This document shows, in pieces, positions 10,077 through 17,470 of a stretch of 63,823 nt of DNA. The notes beneath the pieces are model-generated. The model was not told where the DNA came from and searched no databases. It worked only from the letters and a program-made list of their open reading frames with translations. Position numbers and translations under genes: made by a program. The stretch is from Pyxidicoccus trucidator (GTDB taxonomy: Bacteria > Myxococcota > Myxococcia > Myxococcales > Myxococcaceae): NCBI RefSeq assembly GCF_010894435.1, contig NZ_JAAIXZ010000036.1:1-63823 (forward strand), read 5' to 3'. How positions within the stretch are numbered: the first letter of the stretch is position 1; every line of letters starts with the position of its first letter.

Positions 10077-10107
10077 ATTCACTGAAAGCCCGTTCCCGTA
10101 GCAGCGC
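10077..10107 (+). repeat. Interspersed repeat copy 4 (diverged)
   Basis: Diverged copy: ACTGAAAGCCCGTTCCCG followed by TAGCAGCGC. The core is 51 bp from that of copy 3. Confidence 0.5.
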
Positions 10108-10123
10108 GCGATCGGAAGTCCCT

Positions 10124-10152
10124 AGCTGACAGTCTGTTCATGTAGGCATGGC
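10124..10152 (+). repeat. Interspersed repeat copy 5
   Basis: Contains CTGACAGTCTGTTCATG followed by TAGGCATGGC. The core is 44 bp from that of copy 4. Confidence 0.6.
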
Positions 10153-10352
10153 GATCATGACCAGGAGCGGTCGAAGACCTGCCCACTGGGGCGAGCCAGG
10201 GCGGCGGCATGGCTGCCGGCTGGAGACGCCATCGGCTGCGGCTCCCCCAGCAGGCGTGCATCCAGGGGCCCGAGGCCGCGTGCCGTGTGACGCTTGCTAC
10301 CCCCTCCCCTCGCCCCCAGCGTTGGGCTTGGCGCTCAACTGGAGGCAGGGAG

Positions 10353-10562
10353 ATGGCAAAGAAGAAGATCGTCGAGGGCTACGGAGGGACGAGCGAGCAA
10401 CGCCAGCGCCACCTCCAGAATGACAACTTCTCCGAGCGGGCCCCTCATACCCCCGCCGAGTCGGAGCAGGTCCGCAGCACCCCCGAGGATGACGGGCGCG
10501 TGGTGAAGGTGCACCCCATCGGCGAAGAGGACTCGGACGACCTCTGGCGCGGGAAGCCGTGA
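10353..10562 (+). CDS. Small hydrophilic hypothetical protein
   Basis: 69 residues starting MAKKKIVEGYGGTSEQRQRH, highly charged, with no signal peptide or membrane segment. GGAGGCAGGGAG directly precedes the ATG, giving a good ribosome-binding site. The C-terminal half is acidic (EEDSDDLWRGKP). Composition suggests a soluble, possibly disordered protein. Not recognised. Its end faces the tiny membrane-protein gene at 10576-10671. Confidence 0.6.
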   Translation: MAKKKIVEGYGGTSEQRQRHLQNDNFSERAPHTPAESEQVRSTPEDDGRVVKVHPIGEEDSDDLWRGKP

Positions 10563-10575
10563 GCTGTCGGCCCGC

Positions 10576-10671
10576 TCAGCGCAGGAAGAGGAAGTACAGC
10601 ACCGCGCTCAGGGCAACGGACACGAGGATGCTGCCGAAGCAGCCAAGCTTGTTCGAGAAGAAGAGGAACAT
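10576..10671 (-). CDS. 31-residue single-span membrane peptide
   Basis: A very short gene with start MFLFFSNKLGC, then a hydrophobic helix, ending VLYFLFLR. The pattern of two or three Phe residues, SN(K/R)LGC and one transmembrane helix resembles small conserved hydrophobic peptides I recall from high-GC bacteria such as actinomycetes; this resemblance is from memory and unverified. It probably sits in the inner membrane with both termini short. It lies between the hydrophilic 69-residue protein (convergent) and the end of the cyclotransferase-like gene. Function unknown. Confidence 0.55.
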   Translation of the reverse strand: MFLFFSNKLGCFGSILVSVALSAVLYFLFLR

Positions 10672-10754
10672 GGGCGAGCCGGAAGCTGCGCATCCCCGGC
10701 CGCCTGGGAAGCCCGGGGGGCACGCCGCTGTCTACCGCCGCACGGTTGCCCGGG

Positions 10755-11276
10755 CTACTCGCCGCGCTTCAGCCGCTCCACGTACTCGGAGGGCAGGCCC
10801 GCGGCCTGGGCGCCGCGCACCAGCGCCTCCACGAAGCGCGGGCTCACCGGGCCGTCCTGTGAGGTGCGCCTCGGGTTCGTGACGAACGCCGTGGCCTCTA
10901 CCTCCTGCCCGTCCACGCGCACCCGCACGGAGCGCTCCACGCACATCCCCGTCACGAAGCCTTCCTTGTGCTGGACGATGGGCCAGTCCTGGCCGCGAAT
11001 CTCGAACAGCCGTCCGTACACCGTCCGGCCCGCCGCGTCCGTCAGCCCCGCCACCCGCCCACCCCACCAGCGCGAGGGGAAGTCGTAGACCAGGTCCACG
11101 TCCACCGCCTCCGCCAGCCGCCCCTCGGGCAGCTCGAAGAAGGCGTAGCTGTGCTGCTGCTTCCACTCGTCGAAAGCAGCCCGGTCCAGGATGGTGGAGT
11201 ACGCGAAATACAGCCGCGTGGCCGAGGGGTCCGCCCCCTCACGCGCCTTCATCACCTGGTCGTAGTGCGAGTCCAT
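10755..11276 (-). CDS. Gamma-glutamylcyclotransferase (AIG2)-like protein
   Basis: 173 residues. The N-terminal LYFAYSTILDRAAFDEW resembles the substrate-binding loop (consensus YGSN/YGTL-type, here YFAYSTIL) of gamma-glutamylcyclotransferase-fold proteins. GRLFEIRGQDWPIVQHKEG matches the strand bearing the usual catalytic Glu region. It is cytoplasmic, with no signal. It is the third gene of a minus-strand operon after polyprenyl synthase and the GbsR-like regulator, separated from the latter by 21 nt. The family acts on gamma-glutamyl amines or peptides; the substrate here cannot be inferred. Confidence 0.7.
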   Translation of the reverse strand: MDSHYDQVMKAREGADPSATRLYFAYSTILDRAAFDEWKQQHSYAFFELPEGRLAEAVDVDLVYDFPSRWWGGRVAGLTDAAGRTVYGRLFEIRGQDWPIVQHKEGFVTGMCVERSVRVRVDGQEVEATAFVTNPRRTSQDGPVSPRFVEALVRGAQAAGLPSEYVERLKRGE

Positions 11277-11297
11277 GTCCGCCCTCCTCTACACCGT

Positions 11298-11885
11298 TCA
11301 GCGGCGCGGCGCCCCGGCTTCGTCACGGAAGACCGCCAGCACTCCGGACACGTCCAGCCGCGACGTCTTGATGAACAGCCTCAGCGCGCGCTCCACGTGC
11401 TCGGCCAGCGTGGTCATCCGCTCCAGCCGCTGGAGCCGCTCGCGCGGCAGGTTGCCCACCGACTCCGCCAGCCGCCGCGCCTCCGCCAGGTCCGCGCGGA
11501 TGCGCGCCACGAAGCCCGCCTCGCGCTCCTCGATGACGTGCGTCACCATGCGCACCAGGTCGGTCTCGGCCGCGTAGCGCCATGCAGAGTCCGTCGGCAG
11601 CCGCACCCGCTGGATGACGCCCCAGCGCTCCAAGTCCCGGAGCAGCATGGAGACGCCGCCCTTGGACAGGTCCAGCTCGCGCTCGATTTCGCCCGCCGTG
11701 AGGGGCTCACCGCGCAGGTACAGCAGGGCCCAGACGCGGCCCTGGTTGCGCTTGAAGCCCCAGAACTCAATGACATTGCCCACCGCGTCCACCGCGATGG
11801 CTTCCCACGACGCCAGCCGACCCTCCACTGCTGGCGCATCGGATGTAGGGCTCCCGGGTCCCCCCGTCCACAGGTAGCCCTTCAT
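11298..11885 (-). CDS. GbsR/MarR-family winged-helix regulator
   Basis: 195 residues. A winged helix covers residues 40-110 (GEIERELDLSKGGVSMLLRDLERWGVI is the recognition region), followed by a long C-terminal helical segment typical of the GbsR-like branch. The ATG overlaps the TGA of the preceding synthase gene (ATGA), so translation is coupled. It probably autoregulates the operon: an inverted repeat AGTTCA-N8-TGAACT lies just upstream of the first gene. Ligand unknown. Confidence 0.8.
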   Translation of the reverse strand: MKGYLWTGGPGSPTSDAPAVEGRLASWEAIAVDAVGNVIEFWGFKRNQGRVWALLYLRGEPLTAGEIERELDLSKGGVSMLLRDLERWGVIQRVRLPTDSAWRYAAETDLVRMVTHVIEEREAGFVARIRADLAEARRLAESVGNLPRERLQRLERMTTLAEHVERALRLFIKTSRLDVSGVLAVFRDEAGAPRR

Positions 11886-12880
11886 GCAGCCCGCCCCTGG
11901 ACCTGCTCGGCGATGCCGGCGGACAGCTTGCGCGCCCAGCCCACCAGCTCCGCGCCGGCCGGCTCCTGGGCGAAGTGGCCCAGCTTGTCCAGCGCCGCTT
12001 CGATTTCCACGTTCATCCGCGCCATGGAGGCATCCACCGCGCCCGTGGCCTCGATGGCCGCGCCAATCTCCTTCGTGCGCTCGGGCGTAATCGTGGAGAA
12101 GGCCCACGCGTCCTTCAGCTTGCGGCGCAGGGACTCGTCCTTGGCCACCGCCAGGAGGATGGGCATGGACGGCGTGCGCGAGTGCACGTCCGCGTAGCGC
12201 GGCTTGCCCACGTCCGTGCCGAGGATGTCCCGGATGTCGTCGGCAATCTGGAAGGCCACGCCCAGGTGGCGGCCGAAGCCGTCGAAGCGCTCCATGGCCT
12301 CGGAGTTGTCCGCGAGCGCGGCCGCGGCGTTCCCGCACCAGCCGAACAGCGAGCCCGTCTTGCCCTCGGCGATGAAGCGCAGCCGGTTGAGAGGCAGGTC
12401 CAGGTCGCCACGGGCCTCCACCTCGGCGATGGCGGCGCGGGTCATCTCGGAGACGACGGAGAGCGCGCTGCGCGTCAGGCGCGAGTCCAGCAGCGACAGC
12501 TGGTACAGGCCGGTGGAGAGGATGAGGTCACCGCTCATCACCGCCACGATGTTGCCCCAGCGCGCATTCACCGTGGGCCGGCCGCGGCGGAACATGCCCG
12601 CGTCCACCACGTCGTCGTGCAGGAGGCTGGCGGAGTGGATCAGCTCGGCCGCCACCGCCACGTCCACCAGCCGCTCCGGCTTCACGTCCACCGCGCCGCC
12701 GAACAGCCGCACCAGCATGGGCCGCGCCCGCTTGCCGCCGGTGCCCAGGCACAGGTGACGGGCCGCCTCCATCAGGGTGTCGCCCTTCACATCCGGACCG
12801 GCATCGCCATCCACCAGCGTGCTGTTGAGCCGCTGCTCCACCGCCCCCAGAAAGTCCGTCAGCTCCCGAGCCAGGTCCAT
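11882..12880 (-). CDS. Polyprenyl diphosphate synthase
   Basis: 332 residues. It condenses isopentenyl diphosphate with allylic diphosphates. The first Asp-rich motif is LLHDDVVDAG with D89, D90 and D93; the second is QIADDIRD with D214, D215 and D218. GGKRARP at about residue 48 is the IPP-binding lysine/arginine segment. The short spacing in the first motif (DDxxD) fits the usual bacterial medium/long-chain or GGPP synthases; product length cannot be read from sequence alone. GAGGAG precedes the ATG. It is the first gene of a coupled three-gene operon with a GbsR-like regulator. Confidence 0.9.
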   Translation of the reverse strand: MDLARELTDFLGAVEQRLNSTLVDGDAGPDVKGDTLMEAARHLCLGTGGKRARPMLVRLFGGAVDVKPERLVDVAVAAELIHSASLLHDDVVDAGMFRRGRPTVNARWGNIVAVMSGDLILSTGLYQLSLLDSRLTRSALSVVSEMTRAAIAEVEARGDLDLPLNRLRFIAEGKTGSLFGWCGNAAAALADNSEAMERFDGFGRHLGVAFQIADDIRDILGTDVGKPRYADVHSRTPSMPILLAVAKDESLRRKLKDAWAFSTITPERTKEIGAAIEATGAVDASMARMNVEIEAALDKLGHFAQEPAGAELVGWARKLSAGIAEQVQGRAA

Positions 12881-12907
12881 GTGCGCCGTCTCCTCGTCCG
12901 TTCATAT

Positions 12908-12927
12908 AGTTCAAGACCGCGTGAACT
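12908..12927. promoter_or_regulatory. Inverted repeat, candidate operator of the polyprenyl synthase operon
   Basis: Perfect AGTTCA / TGAACT with an 8-nt spacer, centred about 37 nt upstream of the synthase start codon. A further GTTCAT half-site flanks it on the left. The position overlapping the expected promoter fits a MarR-type repressor site. Confidence 0.45.
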
Positions 12928-13095
12928 GCACCTGAATCCAGCGTCCCCCTCCAGGCGGGCGGGCGAGGTGGGATACGCGGCCGGTGCCCGCCTGGGAGGC
13001 AGGCGTGCGCGAGGGGTTCACCGGGGGGCGGATTGAGGGCCCGGGGTGCCTGTGCGACAGACGAGGGGCCCCATCACCATTGAAGAAGGAATGCG

Positions 13096-14598
13096 TTGAG
13101 CCCCGCCGCCTTCCGCCGTCACCTCCTGAGCAGCTTCGCCTCGCTCGCGTCCGCCGTCCCGCTGTTCCGCCCTGGCACGTCCCTGCCGGGCTCGGCCGCG
13201 CCGCTGCTGGGCGCGCCTCCGGCGGACGGGCCGGGCCCCACGTCCACCCCGGCCGTCGGCCGGCTGCGCCGCACCCTGGGCGCGTCCGTGGCGGAGGGCA
13301 TGTTCGCGGAGGTGTTCACCGCGTGCGCGGGTGCCACGGTGCTCACGGCCTGGGCCATCGCCCTCAAGCTGGGGCCCTTCCTGGTGGGGGTGATGACCGC
13401 CCTGCCCTTCTTCGCCCAGTTCGTGCAGTTCCCCGCGGCGTGGCTGACGTCCTTCTTCGGGCACCGGCGGGTGGCGCTCACGGCGGTGTGCCTGTCGCGC
13501 CTGGTCATGTTCCCCCTGGCCGTGCTGCCCTGGCTGGGCCTGTCCTTCCCCGCGCAGCAGCACCTGTTGCTGACGGTGGCCGGCGCCTCGGCGCTGCTGG
13601 GCGTGGTGGGCAACAACGCCTGGGTGGCATGGATGGGGGAGCTGGTGCCGCGCTCCGTGCGAGGCCGCTTCTTCGGCCGGCGCACCGCGCTCACCACGCT
13701 GGCGGGCACGCTGGCCTCCCTCACGGCGGGCCTGCTGATGGACCGGCTGCGCCCACCCGAGGGCGTGGGCCTGGGCCTGCCGCTCCTCGCCCTGGGCGCC
13801 TGCGTCATGGGCGTGGTGACGACGCTGCTGATGGCCACGCAACATGACCCGGCCCCGCCGGGCACCGCCCCGCGCCTGGAGCTCAAGGGCGCGCTGGTGC
13901 CGCTGAAGGACCCGGTGGCCCGGCGCGTGCTGACGTACCAGGTGGCCTGGAACGCGGCGGTGGGCGTGTCCGCTCCCTTCTTCGCGCTGCACAGCCTGCA
14001 GAACCTCAAGATGACCTTCGTCATCATGGCGCTGCACGCCGCGGCGGTGGCGGGGATGCGCATCCTCACCGCACCGCTGTGGGGGCGCGTCATCGACAAG
14101 GTGGGCGCGCAGCCGGTGCTGATGGCGTGCTCCCTGGGCATCAGCGCCATCCCCGTGCTCTGGCTGCTGCCGTCCGCGGGCACCCTGTGGCCGCTGCTGT
14201 TCGACGTGCTGCTGGCCGGCGCGCTCTGGAGCGGCCATGGCCTGGCCATCTTCGCGCTGCCCCTCACCGTGGCCCCGCGCAAGGGCCGCCCCTTCTACCT
14301 CGCCGCCTTCGCCACCGCGGGCGGGCTGGCCTACTCCGCCGCCGCCGCGCTGGGAGGTGCCATCGCCGCCGCCCTGCCCTCGCAGTTCATACTGGGCGGC
14401 CAGGTCTGGGTGAACCTGCACGTGCTGTTCGTGCTGTCCTCGGTGGCCCGGCTGGGCGCGGGCCTGCTGACCTCGCGCATCCCCGAGCCCGGTGCCCACC
14501 CGGCGCGCTCCATGTCCGAGCTGGCCGCGAGGCTGCTGCCCCGCTTCCGTCCCGCGCCCACGCTCGCCGAGGCCCGCTCGGGCGACGGCGAGCGCTGA
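13096..14598 (+). CDS. MFS transporter
   Basis: 500 residues from a TTG start with AAGGA about 6 nt upstream. An ATG 5 nt earlier is in another frame and stops at once. About 60 N-terminal residues are Pro/Ala-rich and precede the first helix, then about 12 transmembrane segments follow. RGRFFGRRTALTTLAGT matches the cytoplasmic loop between helices 4 and 5 in this type of MFS protein. It is divergent from the polyprenyl synthase operon. Substrate unknown. Confidence 0.8.
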   Translation: MSPAAFRRHLLSSFASLASAVPLFRPGTSLPGSAAPLLGAPPADGPGPTSTPAVGRLRRTLGASVAEGMFAEVFTACAGATVLTAWAIALKLGPFLVGVMTALPFFAQFVQFPAAWLTSFFGHRRVALTAVCLSRLVMFPLAVLPWLGLSFPAQQHLLLTVAGASALLGVVGNNAWVAWMGELVPRSVRGRFFGRRTALTTLAGTLASLTAGLLMDRLRPPEGVGLGLPLLALGACVMGVVTTLLMATQHDPAPPGTAPRLELKGALVPLKDPVARRVLTYQVAWNAAVGVSAPFFALHSLQNLKMTFVIMALHAAAVAGMRILTAPLWGRVIDKVGAQPVLMACSLGISAIPVLWLLPSAGTLWPLLFDVLLAGALWSGHGLAIFALPLTVAPRKGRPFYLAAFATAGGLAYSAAAALGGAIAAALPSQFILGGQVWVNLHVLFVLSSVARLGAGLLTSRIPEPGAHPARSMSELAARLLPRFRPAPTLAEARSGDGER

Positions 14599-14622
14599 CG
14601 CCCCGGACGGTACGTGTCACGC

Positions 14623-14641
14623 GGCAGGTGTGAGACCTGCC
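14623..14641. terminator. Short hairpin between convergent genes
   Basis: Perfect 7-bp stem GGCAGGT/ACCTGCC with a GTGAG loop, 25 nt after the MFS stop codon and 42 nt beyond the end of the convergent MBL gene. No T-tract. Confidence 0.4.
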
Positions 14642-14682
14642 CCCAGGCGTCGGCCACGATTTCGACCGTGTACGGACGGTGC

Positions 14683-15855
14683 TCAGGGCGCGCGGACTTC
14701 ACGCCACCAGGGTGCCGAGGGGACGTCGCCCGTGAGCTCCACGGGGTGCCCCAGGCGCGGGGTGACGAGCGCGACGCCCTGCTTGCGGGCCTCGGCGGCC
14801 AGCACCTCCGCGGGCTCGTCCCACGCGTGGATGGCCAGTGAGAAGGTGCCCCAGTGGATGGGCAGCAGCCTGCGCCCGCGCACCAGCTCGTGCGCCTGGA
14901 GGGCCTGGTGCGGCCCCAGGTGGATGTCCCCCCAGGACGGGTGGAACGCGCCCACCTCGAACATGGCCAGGTCGAAGGGGCCGAAGCGCCGGCCCACCTC
15001 GGCGAATTCCTGCGTCAGGCCCGTGTCCCCGCTGAAGAAGACGCGGTGCTGGGGCCCGAGCAGCGTCCAGGACGTCCACAGCGTCCGGTTGCGGTCCGAC
15101 AGGCCGCGCCCGGAGAAGTGCTGCGCCGGCGTGGACACCATGCGCAGGCGCCCATCGCCCAGCGACACCTCCTGCCACCAGTCCAGCTCCACCACGCGCT
15201 CGGGCGGCACGCCCCACTGCTCCAGGTGCGCGCCAAGGCCCAGGGGCACGTAGAACGTCCAGCCTCGCGGCACCATGGCCTGGATGGTGGGCATGTCCAG
15301 GTGGTCGTAGTGGTCATGCGACAGCAGCACCGCGTCCACGTCCGGCAGCGCGTCCAGCGGCAGCGGTGGCGGATGGAAGCGCTGGGGGCCTACCAGCGTG
15401 GACGGCGAGGCGCGCTCGCCCCACACGGGGTCGGTGAGGATGCGGAAGCCGTCAAGCTCCACCAGCATCGTCGAGTGTCCCAGCCACGTCACGCGCAGCC
15501 CGCTCTCCGGGGGCTTCGCCAGGGCCGCGGCCACGTCGCGCTCCATCGGCAGCGGGCCCGGCGGCGTCCGCTGCTGGCTGCCGAAGGCCAGCTCCTTCAA
15601 CGTGCCCAGGTCCGGCCGGTTGCGCACGGCGGGGTTGACGGTGGTGTTCACGAAGACGCCGTCCCGGTTCCGGGGCGAGGCGCGCATCCGCTCCAGCCGG
15701 GAGCCCGTGGGCGCCGCGCCGAAGGCCTGGAAGTGGCCGGTGGACGTCCAGGCCAGCAGCGTGGCGACCGAGGCCAGCAACGCGACGCCCAGCAGGGCGA
15801 ACCTCCACTTCCGACTGCCCTGCCGGCGCCCGGGGGCCGCGACTTCATCACTCAT
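14683..15855 (-). CDS. MBL-fold metallohydrolase, NAPE-PLD/UlaG-like, membrane anchored
   Basis: 390 residues. One N-terminal transmembrane helix (about 18-37) anchors the protein; the rest is a metallo-beta-lactamase fold. SHDHYDHLD gives the zinc ligands H180, H182, D184 and H185, and later ligands fall at TPAQHFSGR, SGDTG and PIHWGTF. The order WLGHSTMLVELDG, then HDHYDH and HWGT is typical of the group containing N-acylphosphatidylethanolamine phospholipase D. The likely substrate is a phosphodiester such as a phospholipid, but this is not certain. GGGAAGG stands before the chosen ATG; a 13-residue longer start exists. Confidence 0.85.
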   Translation of the reverse strand: MSDEVAAPGRRQGSRKWRFALLGVALLASVATLLAWTSTGHFQAFGAAPTGSRLERMRASPRNRDGVFVNTTVNPAVRNRPDLGTLKELAFGSQQRTPPGPLPMERDVAAALAKPPESGLRVTWLGHSTMLVELDGFRILTDPVWGERASPSTLVGPQRFHPPPLPLDALPDVDAVLLSHDHYDHLDMPTIQAMVPRGWTFYVPLGLGAHLEQWGVPPERVVELDWWQEVSLGDGRLRMVSTPAQHFSGRGLSDRNRTLWTSWTLLGPQHRVFFSGDTGLTQEFAEVGRRFGPFDLAMFEVGAFHPSWGDIHLGPHQALQAHELVRGRRLLPIHWGTFSLAIHAWDEPAEVLAAEARKQGVALVTPRLGHPVELTGDVPSAPWWREVRAP

Positions 15856-15910
15856 GGGGCCTTCCCTTAGCGCCAGCCCCCGGTGCGCGCCCATTAAGAA
15901 GTGTATCGGT

Positions 15911-16243
15911 TCAGTGCGCGTCGCCCGCGCCGCTCGTGGCCTTCAGCCCGACGATGGCCACCAGCAGCAGCGACAAGAAGAAGATGCGCAGCGGGGTGAC
16001 GGGCTCATGGAAGAGGACCATGCCCAGCACCGCCGCGCCGAGCGCGCCGATGCCCACCCAGACCGCGTAGGCGGTGCCGATGGGCAGCGTCTTCGCCGCG
16101 AGGCCCAGCAGCACCATGCTGGCGACGATGGCCGCCCCCGTCAGGATGCTGGGAATGGGGCGGGTGAAGCCCTCGGTGTACTTGAGACCGATGGCCCAGC
16201 AGACCTCGAGCAGCCCGGCGATGATGAGAAGGATCCAGGACAT
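15911..16243 (-). CDS. sugE: SMR-family guanidinium exporter (SugE/Gdx)
   Basis: 110 residues, four transmembrane helices, dual-topology SMR fold. MSWILLIIAGLLEVCWAIGL with the membrane Glu at residue 13 and KYTEGFTRPIPS match the SugE/Gdx branch rather than the multidrug EmrE branch. This branch exports guanidinium in exchange for protons. The assignment is strongly supported by the guanidine-III riboswitch immediately upstream. GGGAG lies 9 nt before the ATG. Confidence 0.93.
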   Translation of the reverse strand: MSWILLIIAGLLEVCWAIGLKYTEGFTRPIPSILTGAAIVASMVLLGLAAKTLPIGTAYAVWVGIGALGAAVLGMVLFHEPVTPLRIFFLSLLLVAIVGLKATSGAGDAH

Positions 16244-16263
16244 GGCGCACGACTCCCGTGTTC

Positions 16264-16304
16264 GCGTCGTCTTGTCCTGACCGGGTACGGCGCGCCTCGT
16301 CCGG
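16264..16304 (-). ncRNA. Guanidine-III riboswitch
   Basis: This 41-nt minus-strand segment differs from the structurally characterised guanidine-III aptamer, as I remember that sequence, at two positions only (11 and 38). It begins CCGGACGAGG, has CCCGGTCAGGACAAGACG in the middle and ends ACGC. CCGG (1-4) pairs with CCGG (21-24) to form the pseudoknot stem. One change leaves a C-A mismatch in the second stem, partly offset by an extra outer C-G pair. The GTCGT/ACGAC complement between the aptamer 3' strand and 16249-16253 just before the start codon overlaps the ribosome-binding site, so ligand binding should free the site (ON switch). The last point is inference. Confidence 0.9.
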
Positions 16305-16429
16305 GCCCGACACGCTCACCATGAGCAGCCGTGCAGGCGCGGCTATAACGCTCCGCCCCTCTCCCTTCAACCGGCACGTGCACGCGGTATTCCGCGCTCC
16401 CGGACGCCCGGCCCCCGTGCCGGAGCAGC

Positions 16430-17470
16430 TCAGTGCGCGGTGGCGTGTCCAGAACCCGAGGGCGACGCATGGGCGGCCTTGCCTCGTGACAGGCCGTGGC
16501 GCCGGGCGGCCGCCTCGACGATTCGCTGCACGAGCGCCGCATAGGACATGCCCCGCTCGCGCGCGCCGAGCGCCACCTCGCACTGCGCCTCCAGGTAGGG
16601 ATTGGGGTTCACCTCCAGGAGGTACGGCTCGTTGGTCCGGGTGGACACGCGGAAGTCGATGCGGGCGTAGTCGCGCAGCTTGAGCGCGCGGAAGGCCGTC
16701 ACCGCCGCCCGCTCGATGCGACCGCGCAGCTCGTCGGACAGGTCATGTGGGAGCACCAGCCGGGGGCTGCCCTCCGTCTCCGGGGCGAACTTCACCTCCC
16801 GGTTGGCGATCTTCATCCGCTTGCGGCTCCAGCGCCTCCCGAAGTCCAGCTCCACCACCGGCAGCACGTCCGGCCGGGCATGGTCTCCGAGCACGCCCAC
16901 ATACATCTCCCGCCCCTCGATGAACTCCTCCGCGAGCGCCTCGTCGTCGTACTCCTCGCGAATCTTCCGTACGCGCCGCGCCAGCCCCTCCATGTCCTTC
17001 TCCACGCCCAGGCCCATGGAGGCGTCCGAGCGGGCCGGCTTCACCACGAGCGGGAACTTGAGGTCCGCGCTCGTCTGGAAGGAGTCCCCGTCGAACGTCG
17101 CGAAGCGCGGGGTGAGCACGCCGTGGAACTGCAGGAGCTGCTTGGTGAGGATCTTGTCCTGCGCCAGCAGCAGCCCCGCCGTGCCCGAGCCCGTGAAGGG
17201 CACGCGCGCCAGCTCCAGCACGGCGGCCACGTTCACCTCCAGCCGATAGTCCTCGGCGAACGTCTCGCAGATGTTGAAGACCAGGTCCGCCCGGCTGGAG
17301 GCCACCTTGCGCATGAGGTCGGTGACGCTCTCGTCCACGCCGACGTCCACCGTCGTGTGGCCCGCCTCCTTCAGGGCGGCGCGCACCTGCCCGACGACGG
17401 CGTCGGGCTCCTCTCCCTTGGGCTGGTAGTGGAGGACCGCGATGCGAAGGGGGCCAGACGCCATGGTCAT
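16430..17470 (-). CDS. ATP-grasp ligase, D-alanine-D-alanine-ligase-like
   Basis: 346 residues. An N-terminal Rossmann-like domain (1-95) is followed by an ATP-grasp fold: SADLKFPLVVKPARSDASMGLGV holds the ATP-binding lysine, EEFIEGREMYVGVLG the next strand, and ARIDFRVSTRTNEPYLLEVNPNP the Mg-binding Asp and Glu/Asn residues. It differs from true Ddl in lacking the usual small-residue loop, so it probably forms another carboxylate-amine bond. The ATG overlaps the TGA of the upstream metallopeptidase gene (ATGA); the two are coupled and likely work together. Confidence 0.85.
   Translation of the reverse strand: MTMASGPLRIAVLHYQPKGEEPDAVVGQVRAALKEAGHTTVDVGVDESVTDLMRKVASSRADLVFNICETFAEDYRLEVNVAAVLELARVPFTGSGTAGLLLAQDKILTKQLLQFHGVLTPRFATFDGDSFQTSADLKFPLVVKPARSDASMGLGVEKDMEGLARRVRKIREEYDDEALAEEFIEGREMYVGVLGDHARPDVLPVVELDFGRRWSRKRMKIANREVKFAPETEGSPRLVLPHDLSDELRGRIERAAVTAFRALKLRDYARIDFRVSTRTNEPYLLEVNPNPYLEAQCEVALGARERGMSYAALVQRIVEAAARRHGLSRGKAAHASPSGSGHATAH

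Larger units (their letters stand above)
9693..10352. other. 660-bp gene-poor spacer, AT-rich in part, with five degenerate direct repeats
   Basis: I see no convincing protein gene here. About 9775-9845 is far more AT-rich than the rest of the window and includes a 10-bp palindrome ATACATGTAT (9812-9821). It probably contains the promoter of the leftward LysE-type gene. From 9871 to 10152 five related repeats follow (separate entries). The open frames across this stretch have no domain-like features. Confidence 0.7.

Noticed and set aside
9871..10152. Possible CRISPR array
   Set aside because: Repeats are too divergent and spacings uneven, and there are no cas genes nearby.
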